A stretch of DNA of 64,000 nt from Burhinus oedicnemus (Eukaryota; Chordata; Aves; Charadriiformes; Burhinidae). A program made the position numbers and the translations under genes. Of the stretch, positions 23,503 through 34,529 are shown one piece after another; positions within the stretch are counted from its first letter, which is position 1, and each line of letters opens with the position of its first letter. Where the stretch lies: positions 1-64,000 of the forward strand of contig VFFE01006058.1 in the NCBI GenBank assembly GCA_008921705.1. Reading direction: 5' to 3'. The notes beneath the pieces were generated by a model. The model saw only the letters and a program-made list of their open reading frames with translations, ran no database searches and had not been told where the DNA came from.

Positions 23503-26500
23503 CTTAAAGAAAGAAAGAGAAACAGAGGATAATATTTTTTGTACATCCTCTTATTCCTTAAGATGCTTTAATTCAGACTGTACCTCAAGTACCAATTGAA
23601 CAAACTGTGCCAATATTGTGATTGGGACTTTCATTTGCTTTTCTTTTTTCTTTCTTCCAGTACTAGACTAAAATAAGAGCTTTTCTGCAACCAGTAAAAC
23701 CACATTGAATTTGAACATTTGTCTGTAATTCATAAACTGTGTAACAGTAAAATAATAGTTGAAACCCAGCAAAAGTGAACAGACACTGTTCATCCAAAGA
23801 TATAATTTGTTGATCTGCAAAGTACTAGACAGTACTTTAAGATGGTGAGGACCCTCACCATAACACTGCTGGATAATAAAATATCAAAATAATTATTGAT
23901 AACTAATGTGGAATTAGTCTTTTGTTCACGCAGCAGGCTTACCGTGTTGTTCTTCTAATATCAATATAAGGACTTGCAGAGCCAAATAGTCTCACACACT
24001 TTGGATCAATTCTGTGAAATTCTTTCGCTGATTCGTGAGGAAGTTTGTAGCAGCAAGGTCCTACAGATGGGCCCAGCACCACAAGGATATCTTTCACGTT
24101 ACAGCCATATTCAGATACCATAGCATTTACTGTGGCCATAGAAACTCCTAACAACGTGCCCTTCCATCCTGTGAGAAATGAGAGGTTGAAAAAAGAATTG
24201 TATAAATTGTCTCTTTAATTTTATAACAGCTAAAAAATATGTTATTATTAAAGGTACAAATTAGTAGATATATTTACATCTAATAATAAAAAATTATATC
24301 TAATAATAATTATTTTTTTAAAAAACCCAACACATTAACAACTATCAGTTTACTGATATAATTTTGTGGAGATGGAAACTAGAGAGAACAGTTTAGATTT
24401 AGATTCCAGAATTCCTTTTTCCCTGGTGTCTTGGTTTGGGCAACTAGAGCATACCTTACAGCTTCTCTGTGCTTGAAACATTTAAATGAGAGTATGACAA
24501 CAGAAATATGTTACAGTTAGAAGTGTATTTTTATAATATGGTGAAAATGGTTTTAGTGCTATTTTAGAAAAAAAAGGCTCAAGCTAGAGACATTGTTTGG
24601 AATAGACAGAAGAAAGCCAAGCTTTGCACTTTGGCATTGTTTGGAATAGATAGAATAAAGCCCAGCTTTGAGTTCTCATATCTCAGTTTGAGTCCCAGGA
24701 AGTCTTTGCATTGCACAGGGAATGCATCATAACAAAGGATAGGATATGCTAATAACTTTTCCTCTGCTTTTCTACATCCAAAGACTGAGATGACCTTATA
24801 CCTAATTGTCTTTATTTGTATACATAGCAACATGTGATCAAGTTAAACACGAACTGAGGTGGGGTTGGACAGGAAGGAAAGGACTTAGGAGAAGATAACT
24901 GGAAGCCTGTCAAGGACTGTGATGTGGGAATGAAGGCCAAAACTTGGGAGATGGAAGGTAGGAGCTCAGGCTAGAGCTGGGAGGTAGGCTTGGAGAAGGC
25001 AACGGTGTAGGTTGGGGAACAGTGTGGTGTGTCAGGGACTAGATAAATGAAGGGGCAGCAGAGCAAGGAGTAATGACAGATTTAAATATTTTCCAATAAT
25101 TAGGTTTGAACACTTACAACGTAAAACTCTTAAAACTTTCAAAAGTAGGTAAAATTCTTTCCATCCCTTCTCCCCATTAAAAACCACAACATTCCCCTCT
25201 CCTCCCAGACAGGCATGCCACAATTCTCATTCCTCTCACTTTCTCTAACCTAAGCTTGCTAGGCACAGAGTGGGACACACATACACACACACCAACTTTA
25301 TTGAAGGAAAGTCAAAGCTTTTGATCATCTTACGATGACTCACAAATTGATTTTATTTTAGCTAATTTATTGAATGGATGAAGAATTGTACGAATTAGGT
25401 GGTATTCACAAATTCTAGGCAGAGGTGAAGCTTCCTACCATATCAAGGGGTGTCCTAGCATCAAAGCTGAGGAGAAACTCTCAGCTGTACATTCTCCTTG
25501 ACCTCATAGACTTTTTTATAAAATTAAACCACCCCAGCAGGAAAATCTCACTACAGGATACGTATTTTAGCCTAACAGCTGGGACATCTTCTGAAGTCAG
25601 ACATAATCCCAGGTTGTGCTAACCATCCCTGATTCAGTTTTATTCTCATTTGGTTTGGGCCAGACAATTATTTCTTCTGATCCAAAATGATTGTTGGGGG
25701 CATTGGCTTCACAGCCATTTTTCACACAGGTAGTTAGACACGCCACAGAAGAAATTATTTGTTTTTTGGCTACCAGATCACAAAAATAAATGCATAAATA
25801 CATAAATAATAATTATTACAGTTACAAAAAAAAAAAACAAACAACAAACCAAAAACCAACAAGCCAACATAGCTTGGGAAACAAACTTGTTTTGGCAGGA
25901 TACAAACTTAACAGGTCAAACTTAACTATACTATGCTTAAACTGAACTATATTGTATTTATTCATTCTCACTCAGTGCTTCTTGGTTGCTAATTTGTCAA
26001 AAACTCCCTTTCCAGTGGTCTCCTAGTTATTTTGATCTCCATGAGTTAAAATTCCTACCAGAATGAGCAGCACCGCAGGCTTTTCTGACAGGATCAGCAA
26101 ACAGCACGGGTATGCAATCAGCACCTGGAGCTGCTATCGTAACACCTTTCTGATTTGTAACTATTCCATCATAGCTGTCAGGCTCTGTCTTTCCCATAAT
26201 ACATACAGCATTAGCGTGATCAATCTGTCAAGACATAACCAGAACACGGACAGTGATATGGCAGCAAAAGAACCCAGTCCTGACTAATGCAAGGATTTTT
26301 CTTTGGCATGAAACACTCTTTTACACCAACCAATTATGTGTGGAAATCAGGCACTCCCTTGACAGAAATGCCATGCAGATGTATCAGTAGAAAACCGCTA
26401 CAGAAGTGACGGTGTATTTTTCTTTTAAGAGAAACTGCTCTGATCATTTATCTGATTATTCTGTGTTAAGTTAAATGTTAGAATATACTTGGAAGAAACA

Positions 26501-28695
26501 GTGCTGCTTCTTCATATTGTGCCAAATGGCTGATAGTTTGGATGGCTATTTCCACAAATATACTGCCAGCATAAATGTTTTAATTGTCCTGCTTCTCACA
26601 AGTTCTTGCTGAGAAAGATAAGAATAAGCCTGCAGTTTCAGCCAGTGATACATGAGCCGTTTACATAAATCCATTGTTTGATAAGATACCTTGACTCTGT
26701 GAAAAGTCTCTGGGTTAAATCCTGCAGCATTAGCTAGCCGGCGGAGATTTTCTTTAACAACAACTTGTGGGTCCCTCCGCTTGGAACTGCTGAAGAGATT
26801 GCAGGAGCTTAGAGTTGGTATGTAGGAGATCCCACCTGTCCTTGTGGTGAACCCATGTAGGAAGATATCATCTGGAAAGGCAAAAAAGACAACAAACAAT
26901 TGCTTTCAATTGTCCAGATATTACATGGTTTTACACTGAAGAGACTTGGAATCAGCCAGTCAAGTTGAGTATCGCTTTACCTTGTATTTAGCTGTGGCAT
27001 TTAAGGATTTTAAGTTTCCTTCTTGCTCATATGCATAATCCTCTGAGGTCAAGGTAGACGGATTTGAGCAAGAAGGAGTCCTGGCAGATTTAGCCTGACG
27101 TTTGCAGAGTTTTAGTGCAAAACCTAGTGAACAGGTAACTCACTGAGGAAAATGAGAGTAGATTTTAAAACAAATGTTCTAAGGTGGCATATCCCAAGCT
27201 TTTTTGGCAAATGAAGTACTAGTCCTCAACACTTCACAGAATCTCAAACATCTTTCTAAAGTACACTGAATGCACCAAGAATTTCTAGAGTTATTGAAAA
27301 ATCCTCTGTCTTTAACATGCGGATCATTTATTGTGGCCTCACGCACCAAATGCAATCACTACTTTTGGGGGCGATGGGAGGGGGTCTGCATGGCAAAGTT
27401 GAACACAGAAAGACAGTCCCACAACCAGTATCTTTGCTATCTTAACAGCTGACAAGCCTAGTGACATAATCAGAGTTGAGATTCAAAATCTCTTTTGTGT
27501 AGTGTGATCCTTTCAAAGTCACAGTCAAAATCTTGAAGCACAATGAAGGTGAAGATGGCTTTAAGCAACTCATTCCTTTCAGCTTCTGGATCTTTACAGA
27601 CATATTTTTAGGGACAGACAGTTCCAAATTTTTGCAGTAGCAAATCTCTCAGCTTTCCCTTGAATTCTCTGAATCATGAGACCCCATAATCACACGGCTT
27701 GAGAGACATGCTGCAGTAAACTGGGTCATGCCATGGCAGCGACACTGAGACATCAGTCTAACCAGGCATGCCTGAGGCTGCAGACCAGGAGAAACTCCTG
27801 TCCTGCCTTTGCAGAAGACGATGGTGACTCTCAAAGTGCGTAATTCCCACACAGAAGGGAGGAGATTTTACTGTCTGCAGTAATGCTTTCGCTAAACCTG
27901 GGCCTCTCTTTCCTCTGATCATGTCCCAGGCCTGGAACAGACTTGCCAGTTTTTTGCTGTATCTCTGTTAACACTTTCCCCTCTTATAGACATGATACAT
28001 TATTACAACATCATATAGAGTTATTTGCTGCCTGAAGACATTTCCGATCTTACCATTTTGCAATTCCCTTGAAGAAGTACCCTTGGGAACAGCCTGTGTA
28101 AAAGCTATTAGCTGGGATTCTTTTTACCTGGGATCAGGGAAGATCGGAGGATGGTGAGCTCCCCTTTCAGGCTCGGCAGGCTTTCCAAGTACATCTGAAT
28201 CTCACTTCGGATGAGCGCCACATCCTGTGTAGGAAGTGTTTGCCCTTCACTCTGAGGTCTGGCTATCTGTAGGCTTTCACAATCAGATGCCACATGTAAA
28301 TCCTCAAATTCAAACTGGTAGACTGCTGTAAAGAGATAGTCTATATATACTTTCATTAAGTCTTTTCTTGAGGTAGGGAGAATAACTTTAATGATGCTTA
28401 GGTCTTTCTCATCCAGTCTTTGTTTGATGGTGTACAAAGCAGCAGCTGTAGTCAGACAATGTACCACCTCCAGTCTTTTCTTCAGACTCTGAAAATCTCT
28501 CAGAGCTGGAAGCAAGGACTCTTGTTCACCGTTCCTTTCACTCCCCTGCCTCTGGCAACACATGACATAAACAAATGGAGCAGGGTTGGAAGAGCATTTC
28601 TCAATAGTTTCCAGCGTGTTACATAGTAATCCTTGGATGTTGTTCTGCAAGTTGGCTGATAGGCTGAACAGATCTATCAGTACAGCTTCCACCAT
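23328..28695 (-). CDS. LACC1: LACC1 (FAMIN), laccase domain-containing purine nucleoside enzyme, five coding exons
   Basis: Coding sequence is the complement of join(23328..23502, 23943..24168, 26059..26224, 26690..26871, 28128..28695). It totals 1317 nt: 438 residues plus TGA, against about 430 in human. Every junction is GT-AG and the phases (1, 0, 1, 2) close exactly. The family (Cu-oxidase_4/YfiH-type, multi-copper polyphenol oxidoreductase fold) is known from mammals as a cytosolic/peroxisomal enzyme with adenosine deaminase, purine nucleoside phosphorylase and MTA phosphorylase activities in macrophages. The three active-site residues described for human (H250, C284, H301) align with H253, C287 and H304. 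The N-terminal third is a LACC1-specific extension and residues about 190-438 are the catalytic domain. The start ATG has A at -3 and G at +4, and the N-terminus ([10 protein letters not shown]) matches the recalled mammalian start. The gene is head to head with CCDC122. Identification is very secure; exon edges were read by eye. Confidence 0.95.
23943..24168 (-). CDS. LACC1: LACC1 coding exon 4 (residues 306-380)
   Basis: 226 nt, phase 1 in and phase 2 out. The acceptor is TCTCACAG and the donor ACACG|GTAAGC. It completes the GW of the HSGW motif and encodes [16 protein letters not shown], then [20 protein letters not shown] and a DIRRTTR end. The GPxxGPCCYxL block is a hallmark of the Cu-oxidase_4 fold. 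It is preceded by a 1.9-kb intron that contains a short tandem duplication. Confidence 0.95.
24169..26058 (-). other. LACC1 intron 3, with AT-rich and A-rich stretches
   Basis: Non-coding interval between exons 3 and 4. It contains an AT-rich run (about 24220-24330), a two-copy 44-bp tandem duplication (24591-24678), a short AC repeat (about 25270-25290) and an A-rich tract (about 25825-25862). No exon-like similarity was seen in it on either strand. Confidence 0.7.
24591..24678. repeat. Two-copy 44-bp tandem duplication in LACC1 intron 3
   Basis: Copy 1 starts at 24591 and copy 2 at 24635. Both begin CATTGTTTGGAATAGA and share an AAAGCC-AGCTTTG core. They differ at several bases, so the duplication is not very recent. 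No coding role is apparent. Confidence 0.75.
26059..26224 (-). CDS. LACC1: LACC1 coding exon 3 (residues 251-305, active-site residues)
   Basis: 166 nt, phase 0 in and phase 1 out, flanked by TTGACAG and GTAGGA. It has no in-frame ATG start of its own and is recognised only through similarity and phase. It begins [11 protein letters not shown], continues through [21 protein letters not shown] and ends CGAAHS. It holds all three predicted catalytic or metal-associated residues: H253, C287 (in GADC) and H304 (in HSGW, completed by the next exon). Residue 257 is valine and residue 305 is serine where most relatives, as recalled, have alanine. Confidence 0.93.
26690..26871 (-). CDS. LACC1: LACC1 coding exon 2 (residues 190-250)
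   Basis: 182 nt, phase 1 in and phase 0 out. It encodes [20 protein letters not shown] and [11 protein letters not shown], the most conserved start of the laccase-like domain, and ends at FHRVK. The acceptor is a pyrimidine run ending CCTTTCCAG and the donor is AAG|GTATCT. The open frame continues about 140 nt past the donor into the intron, which is read-through and not protein. Confidence 0.95.
26872..28127 (-). other. LACC1 intron 1 (coding)
   Basis: 1256-bp intron between coding exons 1 and 2, bounded by GTAAAA and CCTTTCCAG. Nothing recognisable beyond ordinary unique sequence; short open frames here look random. Confidence 0.8.
28128..28695 (-). CDS. LACC1: LACC1 coding exon 1 (residues 1-189 plus one base)
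   Basis: This exon carries the start codon and the LACC1-specific N-terminal region. It contains the family-conserved stretches [14 protein letters not shown] and [10 protein letters not shown], and ends in [10 protein letters not shown] before the GTAAAA donor (GT at 28126-28127 on the complement). The exon ends in phase 1; its last G joins AT of the next exon to make D190. A likely acceptor (TTACAG) lies about 22 nt upstream of the ATG, making the 5' UTR part of this exon 28696..28717. That edge is less certain because its polypyrimidine tract is weak. Confidence 0.93.
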
Positions 28696-28717
28696 ATTCC
28701 AGGATATTTAAAGATTC

Positions 28718-31700
28718 CTGTAACTGCCAAGTAGTCAGTAACAAAACATGAAAAACAAACAAAAAGGCAAGACAGCATCATTAGTCCAAACACAGAATTA
28801 TGTTATTAAGGCAATGCATTCAGTGATACTGTGTAGAGAAGGTGGCACAGCAGTAATTACCATCTCAGCATTTCCTCACCGCATCAAAAGAAAATTGCAG
28901 CAAAAGAAAAGTAGCGGAAATGGGAATTACTATGTATTTAAGTATTTAGGTATTTCCCTACTACACCGCCTACCTCAGGTTTTTCCCAGGTCAGGGATGA
29001 TAAAAGGTTAGTACATAGCATTAGATTTATTGAATCAATTAACCCACATTAGCCTAATGGATCTTCTTGACCTCTGACTGTTGGGCCCTCCTCCAGCTCC
29101 TGTGAGGGCAGCCAAATACAGAAGTCCCTCAGCTTGCTAGGACTGGTGGAATTTCCATAACAATTTTTTTGGAGGCATTTTACACACTTATCGCTGCAGT
29201 GGAGCTCATGTCTGCTACCCCTCCTGGCGGCAGGGGTGCTGGGCTGTGAGCTCAATGACATCTTTCCCACAGGCCTCCACAAGACCTTTTGCACTTCTCC
29301 TTTTTGCATTACCAAAAGTATTGACTTGCTAATTTCTGACTTCTGTGTGGAGAGGCATGTGATCGGTACAGTTCTTTCAAAACACACACAAACTCAGCAC
29401 AGGTTACTGAAACATTACCTACTAACACAAGAAGTACACAGAACTAAATGAAAACAATGTAATATTGCACACAGCTTCCTGCCTCGGTTTTTTCCCCTAT
29501 GGTAGCTCTTTGCTCTGAAATCAAGACACATCAAGCTTATCCAAAATCATCCTGTAGTTCAGTTTGTCTTGTGGCTCATGGTGTAATTCCAGTTTTGGTG
29601 GGGTTTTTTTGTCCTTTTCTGGACTTTGTTGATCCAAGCCCAGCTAGGCTGCCTACTTGTGGAAACCTGTCCATCCGTCTCTTCCTCTTGCTGTTGCTGT
29701 AAGAGCCAATTTTACATATCATCTCAGAAGTGTTTTATTTTCTCTGTCTCTGATAATTTTTCAGTTTCCAGTGTAAGCCTCCAGAGGTCTGGAACAAAAG
29801 ACTAGATCCCTTTGCTTTGAGAACCTCCAACAGACAGCTATTCAGATTTCATGACTAAGCACTGTGCTTGATCTAGGAGGAATACATGCAGCTTTATCAT
29901 CAGTTGTAAGACTCCATAATCATTTAGAGTATTCCTTAACACCACCACTTTTTTGCACAGTGACAAATTATGCATTAATATTAATTCCTTTGCAGGAACA
30001 AAGGACTTGAGAATTTTTTGAGTCTTTGAAATCAATGCTCTGCTACCAGAACTAACCGTGTCAGATAATGCCTGGCACTATTTTCCTGCCCCAAGCTCTC
30101 ATTCTCCTGTAATTACGTGCATGCTCTGGCTTCACAGCACTTCATTATCCTGTAAAAACACTGCTTCTGTGTGTACTTGAGGCCTACCACTATGGTGGAC
30201 TTGGTGTCCTCCTTGGCATTTCACGGTAGACAATGGATTCCCAGAGTTTCTACACTCAAATGACAGGTCAAAGACCTTTCTGGTTTTAATGGATTGTTTA
30301 TTCAGAACAGGTTTTACAGAAAGCATTCTGTATTTTCTTCATTGTTCTTTCCCCCAGACTGGAAGAAAAATAATCCTGACTGAAAATGATGTTTTCCTTT
30401 CTGCAAGTTGAACGCTTACAAAGATTAATTAGTGACTATCAAAACAGGTGAACTAAAAGTATCAAAATGTGACAGCAGATAAAAGCATCTACCAAGGAAT
30501 TTATAACTCTTGATTTTGCTCAAAGTAGTATTTACACACAGCTGATAACAGATTTTATAGAAAACAGCTTCCTAAGAAAACAGTGTCAAAACAAGACTCA
30601 CATCAAAGACCATGACTTGGGAAATCAGGATACCTTCCCTACCTTGACACTCTCTGTGGGAGGCCTGTAAGAGTATGACATGATCCCAATCTAGATATAG
30701 CTAATAGCCCCAGCAAAGACAGTACAACAGAGGGGTGCAGTGGAAAAACAGATTATTGCTTCACTTTAGATATGTCAGTAGCGAAAGGTAAGTACTGTTC
30801 ACTGCTGTCCCCATACTTCTCCAGAAAAATACCACCAAAGAACCGGTGGAAGGAAAGTGTTTGCAGAAGGAGAGGTAATTGCCTACACTGTTATTAAGTT
30901 GTGTGTGTATTGCAAAAACTCCACAGGGTCAATTATTGGGATGTACACAAAGAAACAATGGGGCTGATTCACTCTCGTACCCTTCCAGTTTTGCATCACA
31001 GAGTCCTACTGAGGTCAGTGGTGTCAGAAGTAAATTTGCTTACAGTCACAATAAAGTTTTTTGACTGCTTTCTAAGTCCCCCAACAAAACCCTTCTCAAA
31101 ATACAGGCTTGCCAAACAAAGCAATGTTTTAGCTTATGAGAAATGCATTCACAGTTATTCAGGTTTTAAGTAACATGCTCTACAGTCCCAGAGTTCCATG
31201 GAAAGTCTCACTGCATGTAACTGCATCAGGAAAGATTAAGTGTATTTATTAAGGAGTTGCTTATTTCAGTACACAATGCAAGGCAAATACTTGCACAAAC
31301 TTGAAGCCAAGACCACCCATTAGCTGTTTCACTCACTCTGTGAAAGTCTATCAGTACAAAAATTTGGAGGGTAAAAAGATTCTCTTGCACAGACATCAAG
31401 AAAAAGAAAATAAAAGAAAATGATAGATAATGAGAAGTGAATAGAGGAGAGGTGGGGAGGGTAACAAGAGTGAAAAGGAGAAAGGCAAAGCAAATACAGA
31501 AAAGAAACAATGAAGGAAATAAAACCAGGCTGCAGGGAAGAGACAGCTCAGGGTAGAAAAAAGACCCAAAAAGCAACTTTCAAAAACCCCAGAAATCTAG
31601 TTCTAAAAGTTCACTGTTGGTCAAGACAAGATTGCTGGCAGTTTCCTGCACCTTTGAATCCTACTGGTTACCTTATCTTCTTACAGAAACACAGAGAACT

Positions 31701-33700
31701 GATATTGTTTTGGGAAAATTAAAAAGGCAAGAAATATTTAACATCTGCCAAAGTAAGATGCCCAGAGAAAGAACACAGGTCATTAAAGCAGCTCAAATGA
31801 ACAGGGATAAGAGCACATTTGTAATAAAATTTTAACAACAGCAAAGACAAAAAAATGGGGAAAAAAAGAAATATGTAAAAACCTCTTAAGTTGGATTAAA
31901 ATAAAACCTTCTGTCTCTCTTAACTTAGGGGTACTTAGGTAAGGTTGAAGAAACAGAAATCAGCACTTACAATGAAAATATTGAAGTACATGCAGTTTTC
32001 ATAAATAAACTCAATTTAAAACACAGGAATTTACTTACACAGGTAGACAATCCTTTTAAACTCTTGAAAGGTACCATCTGATATAAACACACATTACCAG
32101 CTTTATATATCTCACTTCTCCCTGTCAGTGTTGCAGCTGATTTGTACAAGATGGAAATTCCTACTCTAGGTAAGATTGGAGTGGGAACCTGTATTTCTTC
32201 TTTATGATGAGACCCTGCTTTGTTGCTGTCAGTATCCACAGGAAATAACAAACTGTACTGAAAGGCACCAACATGATTAAGTGTCTGGGCAGCATTAAAC
32301 CCGGAAGCAGCATTAACCCTGCCATGTAACTCCCTGCTGTAATCATACGTGCTAATGCATCAGCTTTGCACAATCTCAGTTTCAGAAACGCACAGCACAG
32401 CAAACCAGAACAAGAACACAAAGAAGTTCAAGGAAAACTTGTGCAGATTGAAAGCATTTCCTTTTCTGAGCTGTAACTGCATGTTCCCATGAAGAATTTG
32501 GCAGTCAGTCAAGAAAAAGTATATTCAGAAGGACCCAGATAGAGAGGTTACGAAAGGCCAGTCTTCAGGGCCACAGGCCCGAAATGAGGATGCCAATTTC
32601 TCCTCGCAGCAGTCAGAAATTTCACAGAGCTCTGTAAAAAAGTCTGAATGTTTTAAGAGGACAATGCAAAGGTCAAAAGGCAAGTGGAAGAATTAGGGAC
32701 TTGTATCAGTCTTTGTCCAAGAATCATATGATAATAAATACATTTTCTCAGCTGTGCTAAGATCAGTCATGACAGGTAAGTATATGACAACTAAAGAAAA
32801 AAGTAATTTTTTCATGAACAGAGGAATTAATAAAATCAGATTTCCTGCGAACTGCTGTCCTATGTCCCCTGTTCCTCCCTTCCCTTCAGCTCCAGTAAAC
32901 CTACATTTCTGCCAGGTCCAGAACACTCCTTGGGAGTCCCCCACCATTTCCCCTCCTGCTTTTCCTTCCAGCAGAGGGATGAGAGCTGAATCCTCCTGGC
33001 TCTCCCTCCCAAAGGGAACTGTTGTGGGTATCTTGTCCTTTCCCACCCAGACATCTATTTTCATCAAGTCTGCAGGAATCAGTTATCTCTGAGGCTCCTC
33101 ACCCCACCGTCAAATGTGTCTGAACTGGGTCATTAAAAATTAACAGCGGGACTTGATGGAAAGAGACCAACACAACCATTTTCTTTCCTTCAACCAGACT
33201 AAGGCAGAAAAAACAATTACTGGGGTTATTTTTGGTGCAGAATGCTGAGAAAGGATAAAGAAAAGGTCAGAAAATATCCAGGATATGAAACAATATTGAA
33301 AAATGACAAATTGATATTATGACTCCGGCTGAAGTATTGTATTCAGCTTCTGCCATTTCAAAAAAGGGATGAAATAAACACCATGCCGAGATGAGCAATT
33401 AAATTATAAAAATTGTGGGATTTAGGGTTAAAATTCCTCAACCCAGAGTTCAGAGGAATACAAGTAGGCACAAGACAAGTCTGTGGCTATAAAACAGGGC
33501 ACACTGTACAGCAGGAGAAACCGGGCCACGTTTCTTCCTCCTCATAACCCAATGCTGCTCAGCAAAACTTGTATTCTCGGCAGCGTATACCAAACGCTAA
33601 CAAATTATGACAGAAAACGCAGTTTAATACAATGAATTCGGTAACTCGGGGAACTTTGCAGCGAAAAAATGCTAAGTAAAATTGCCTCAACAATAGGGCG
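28718..33700 (-). other. 5' intron region of LACC1 between first coding exon and CpG island
   Basis: About 5 kb of unique AT-rich sequence, most likely the intron that separates a non-coding first LACC1 exon in the CpG island from coding exon 1. It includes a purine-rich run (about 31380-31530). I could not identify a non-coding exon, a mobile element or any conserved protein similarity here. Confidence 0.5.
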
Positions 33701-34260
33701 AGCCAGGCCGCGCTACTGAGACGGGCCCCACCGCGAAGCACCCACCCACTTCTGAGAGGACGAGTTGTTCCCTCCGTTCCTCCTCCGTCTCCTGCCGGAG
33801 CAGCCTCCCCCCCTCCCCGGCCCTCTGCCGGCTCTCCGTGCCCCTTGGCCGCCGCTAACGGCCGCGCTCCCCTCACACCGCCCCGGCCGCTCCGCCTTCC
33901 CTCGCTGCGGTTCTCCGACGCTCCCTAAGCCCCGCGAAACGCCAGCCCTTGGCCGACGCTCCCCGGCCGTTGGCGGGCGCGGCGGGCGCCGCGCGCGCCG
34001 CGGTTTGGGCGGGAAGGGGCGGGGTCGGGGCGGCCGTTGCAGCCCCCCGCTGAGGGGGCGGTAACGGCGTGAGGGGGCGGCCGGCGCTGCTCGCCCTCCC
34101 GCCCTGCGGCAGCCGGGTGGGTAGCGAAAGGAGGTGGTTTGGGTGTGTGCCGGGGCGCCTGGCTCAGCTCCGTTCGTGTTTCGGTGCCATTGCAGGGTTT
34201 GGGACTGTGTGCAGCAGCGGCAGGCCTGCTTGGGGGTGGGCAGTGCTTGGGCGAGGTAGG
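33700..34260. promoter_or_regulatory. CpG island, probable bidirectional LACC1/CCDC122 promoter
   Basis: This is the only strongly GC- and CpG-rich interval between the two divergent genes, in otherwise AT-rich DNA. GC boxes are visible at 34007-34013 (GGGCGGG), 34016-34024 (GGGGCGGGG) and 34027-34033, next to a GCGCGCGCCGCGG block. There is no clear TATA box inside the island, as usual for broad CpG promoters. A GAG|GTAGGG site with GT at 34256-34257 could be the splice donor of a non-coding first CCDC122 exon; this is speculative. Divergent transcription is inferred from gene orientation and the known human arrangement. Confidence 0.75.
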
Positions 34261-34529
34261 GACAAGCCCTAAATATAAAACGATAGGTTTAGTTTCCTCG
34301 TCAAGACTAGGATCCTTCAGGCACAGTTCGTGGGTCATCTGAGTGCTGTTTAATACGTTGGGCCTGAAGATGGGCTTTGTATGTGCCAGACTCATTGTAT
34401 TTTCCTGAGAGTTTGGTGTTACTTTATATAACAATACATATTTTCTTAATTACCTTATTCTGTCCAAAGTGATACAAAAATAGTACTAAATATTTTCTAA
34501 TCACTGGGGGGATCTTTACAGTGATACTA

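Noticed and set aside
24425..24450. TGTCTTGGTTTGGGCAAC as a possible LTR start in LACC1 intron 3
   Set aside because: Only a short resemblance to avian LTR ends. No matching opposite end, target-site duplication or internal blocks were found nearby.
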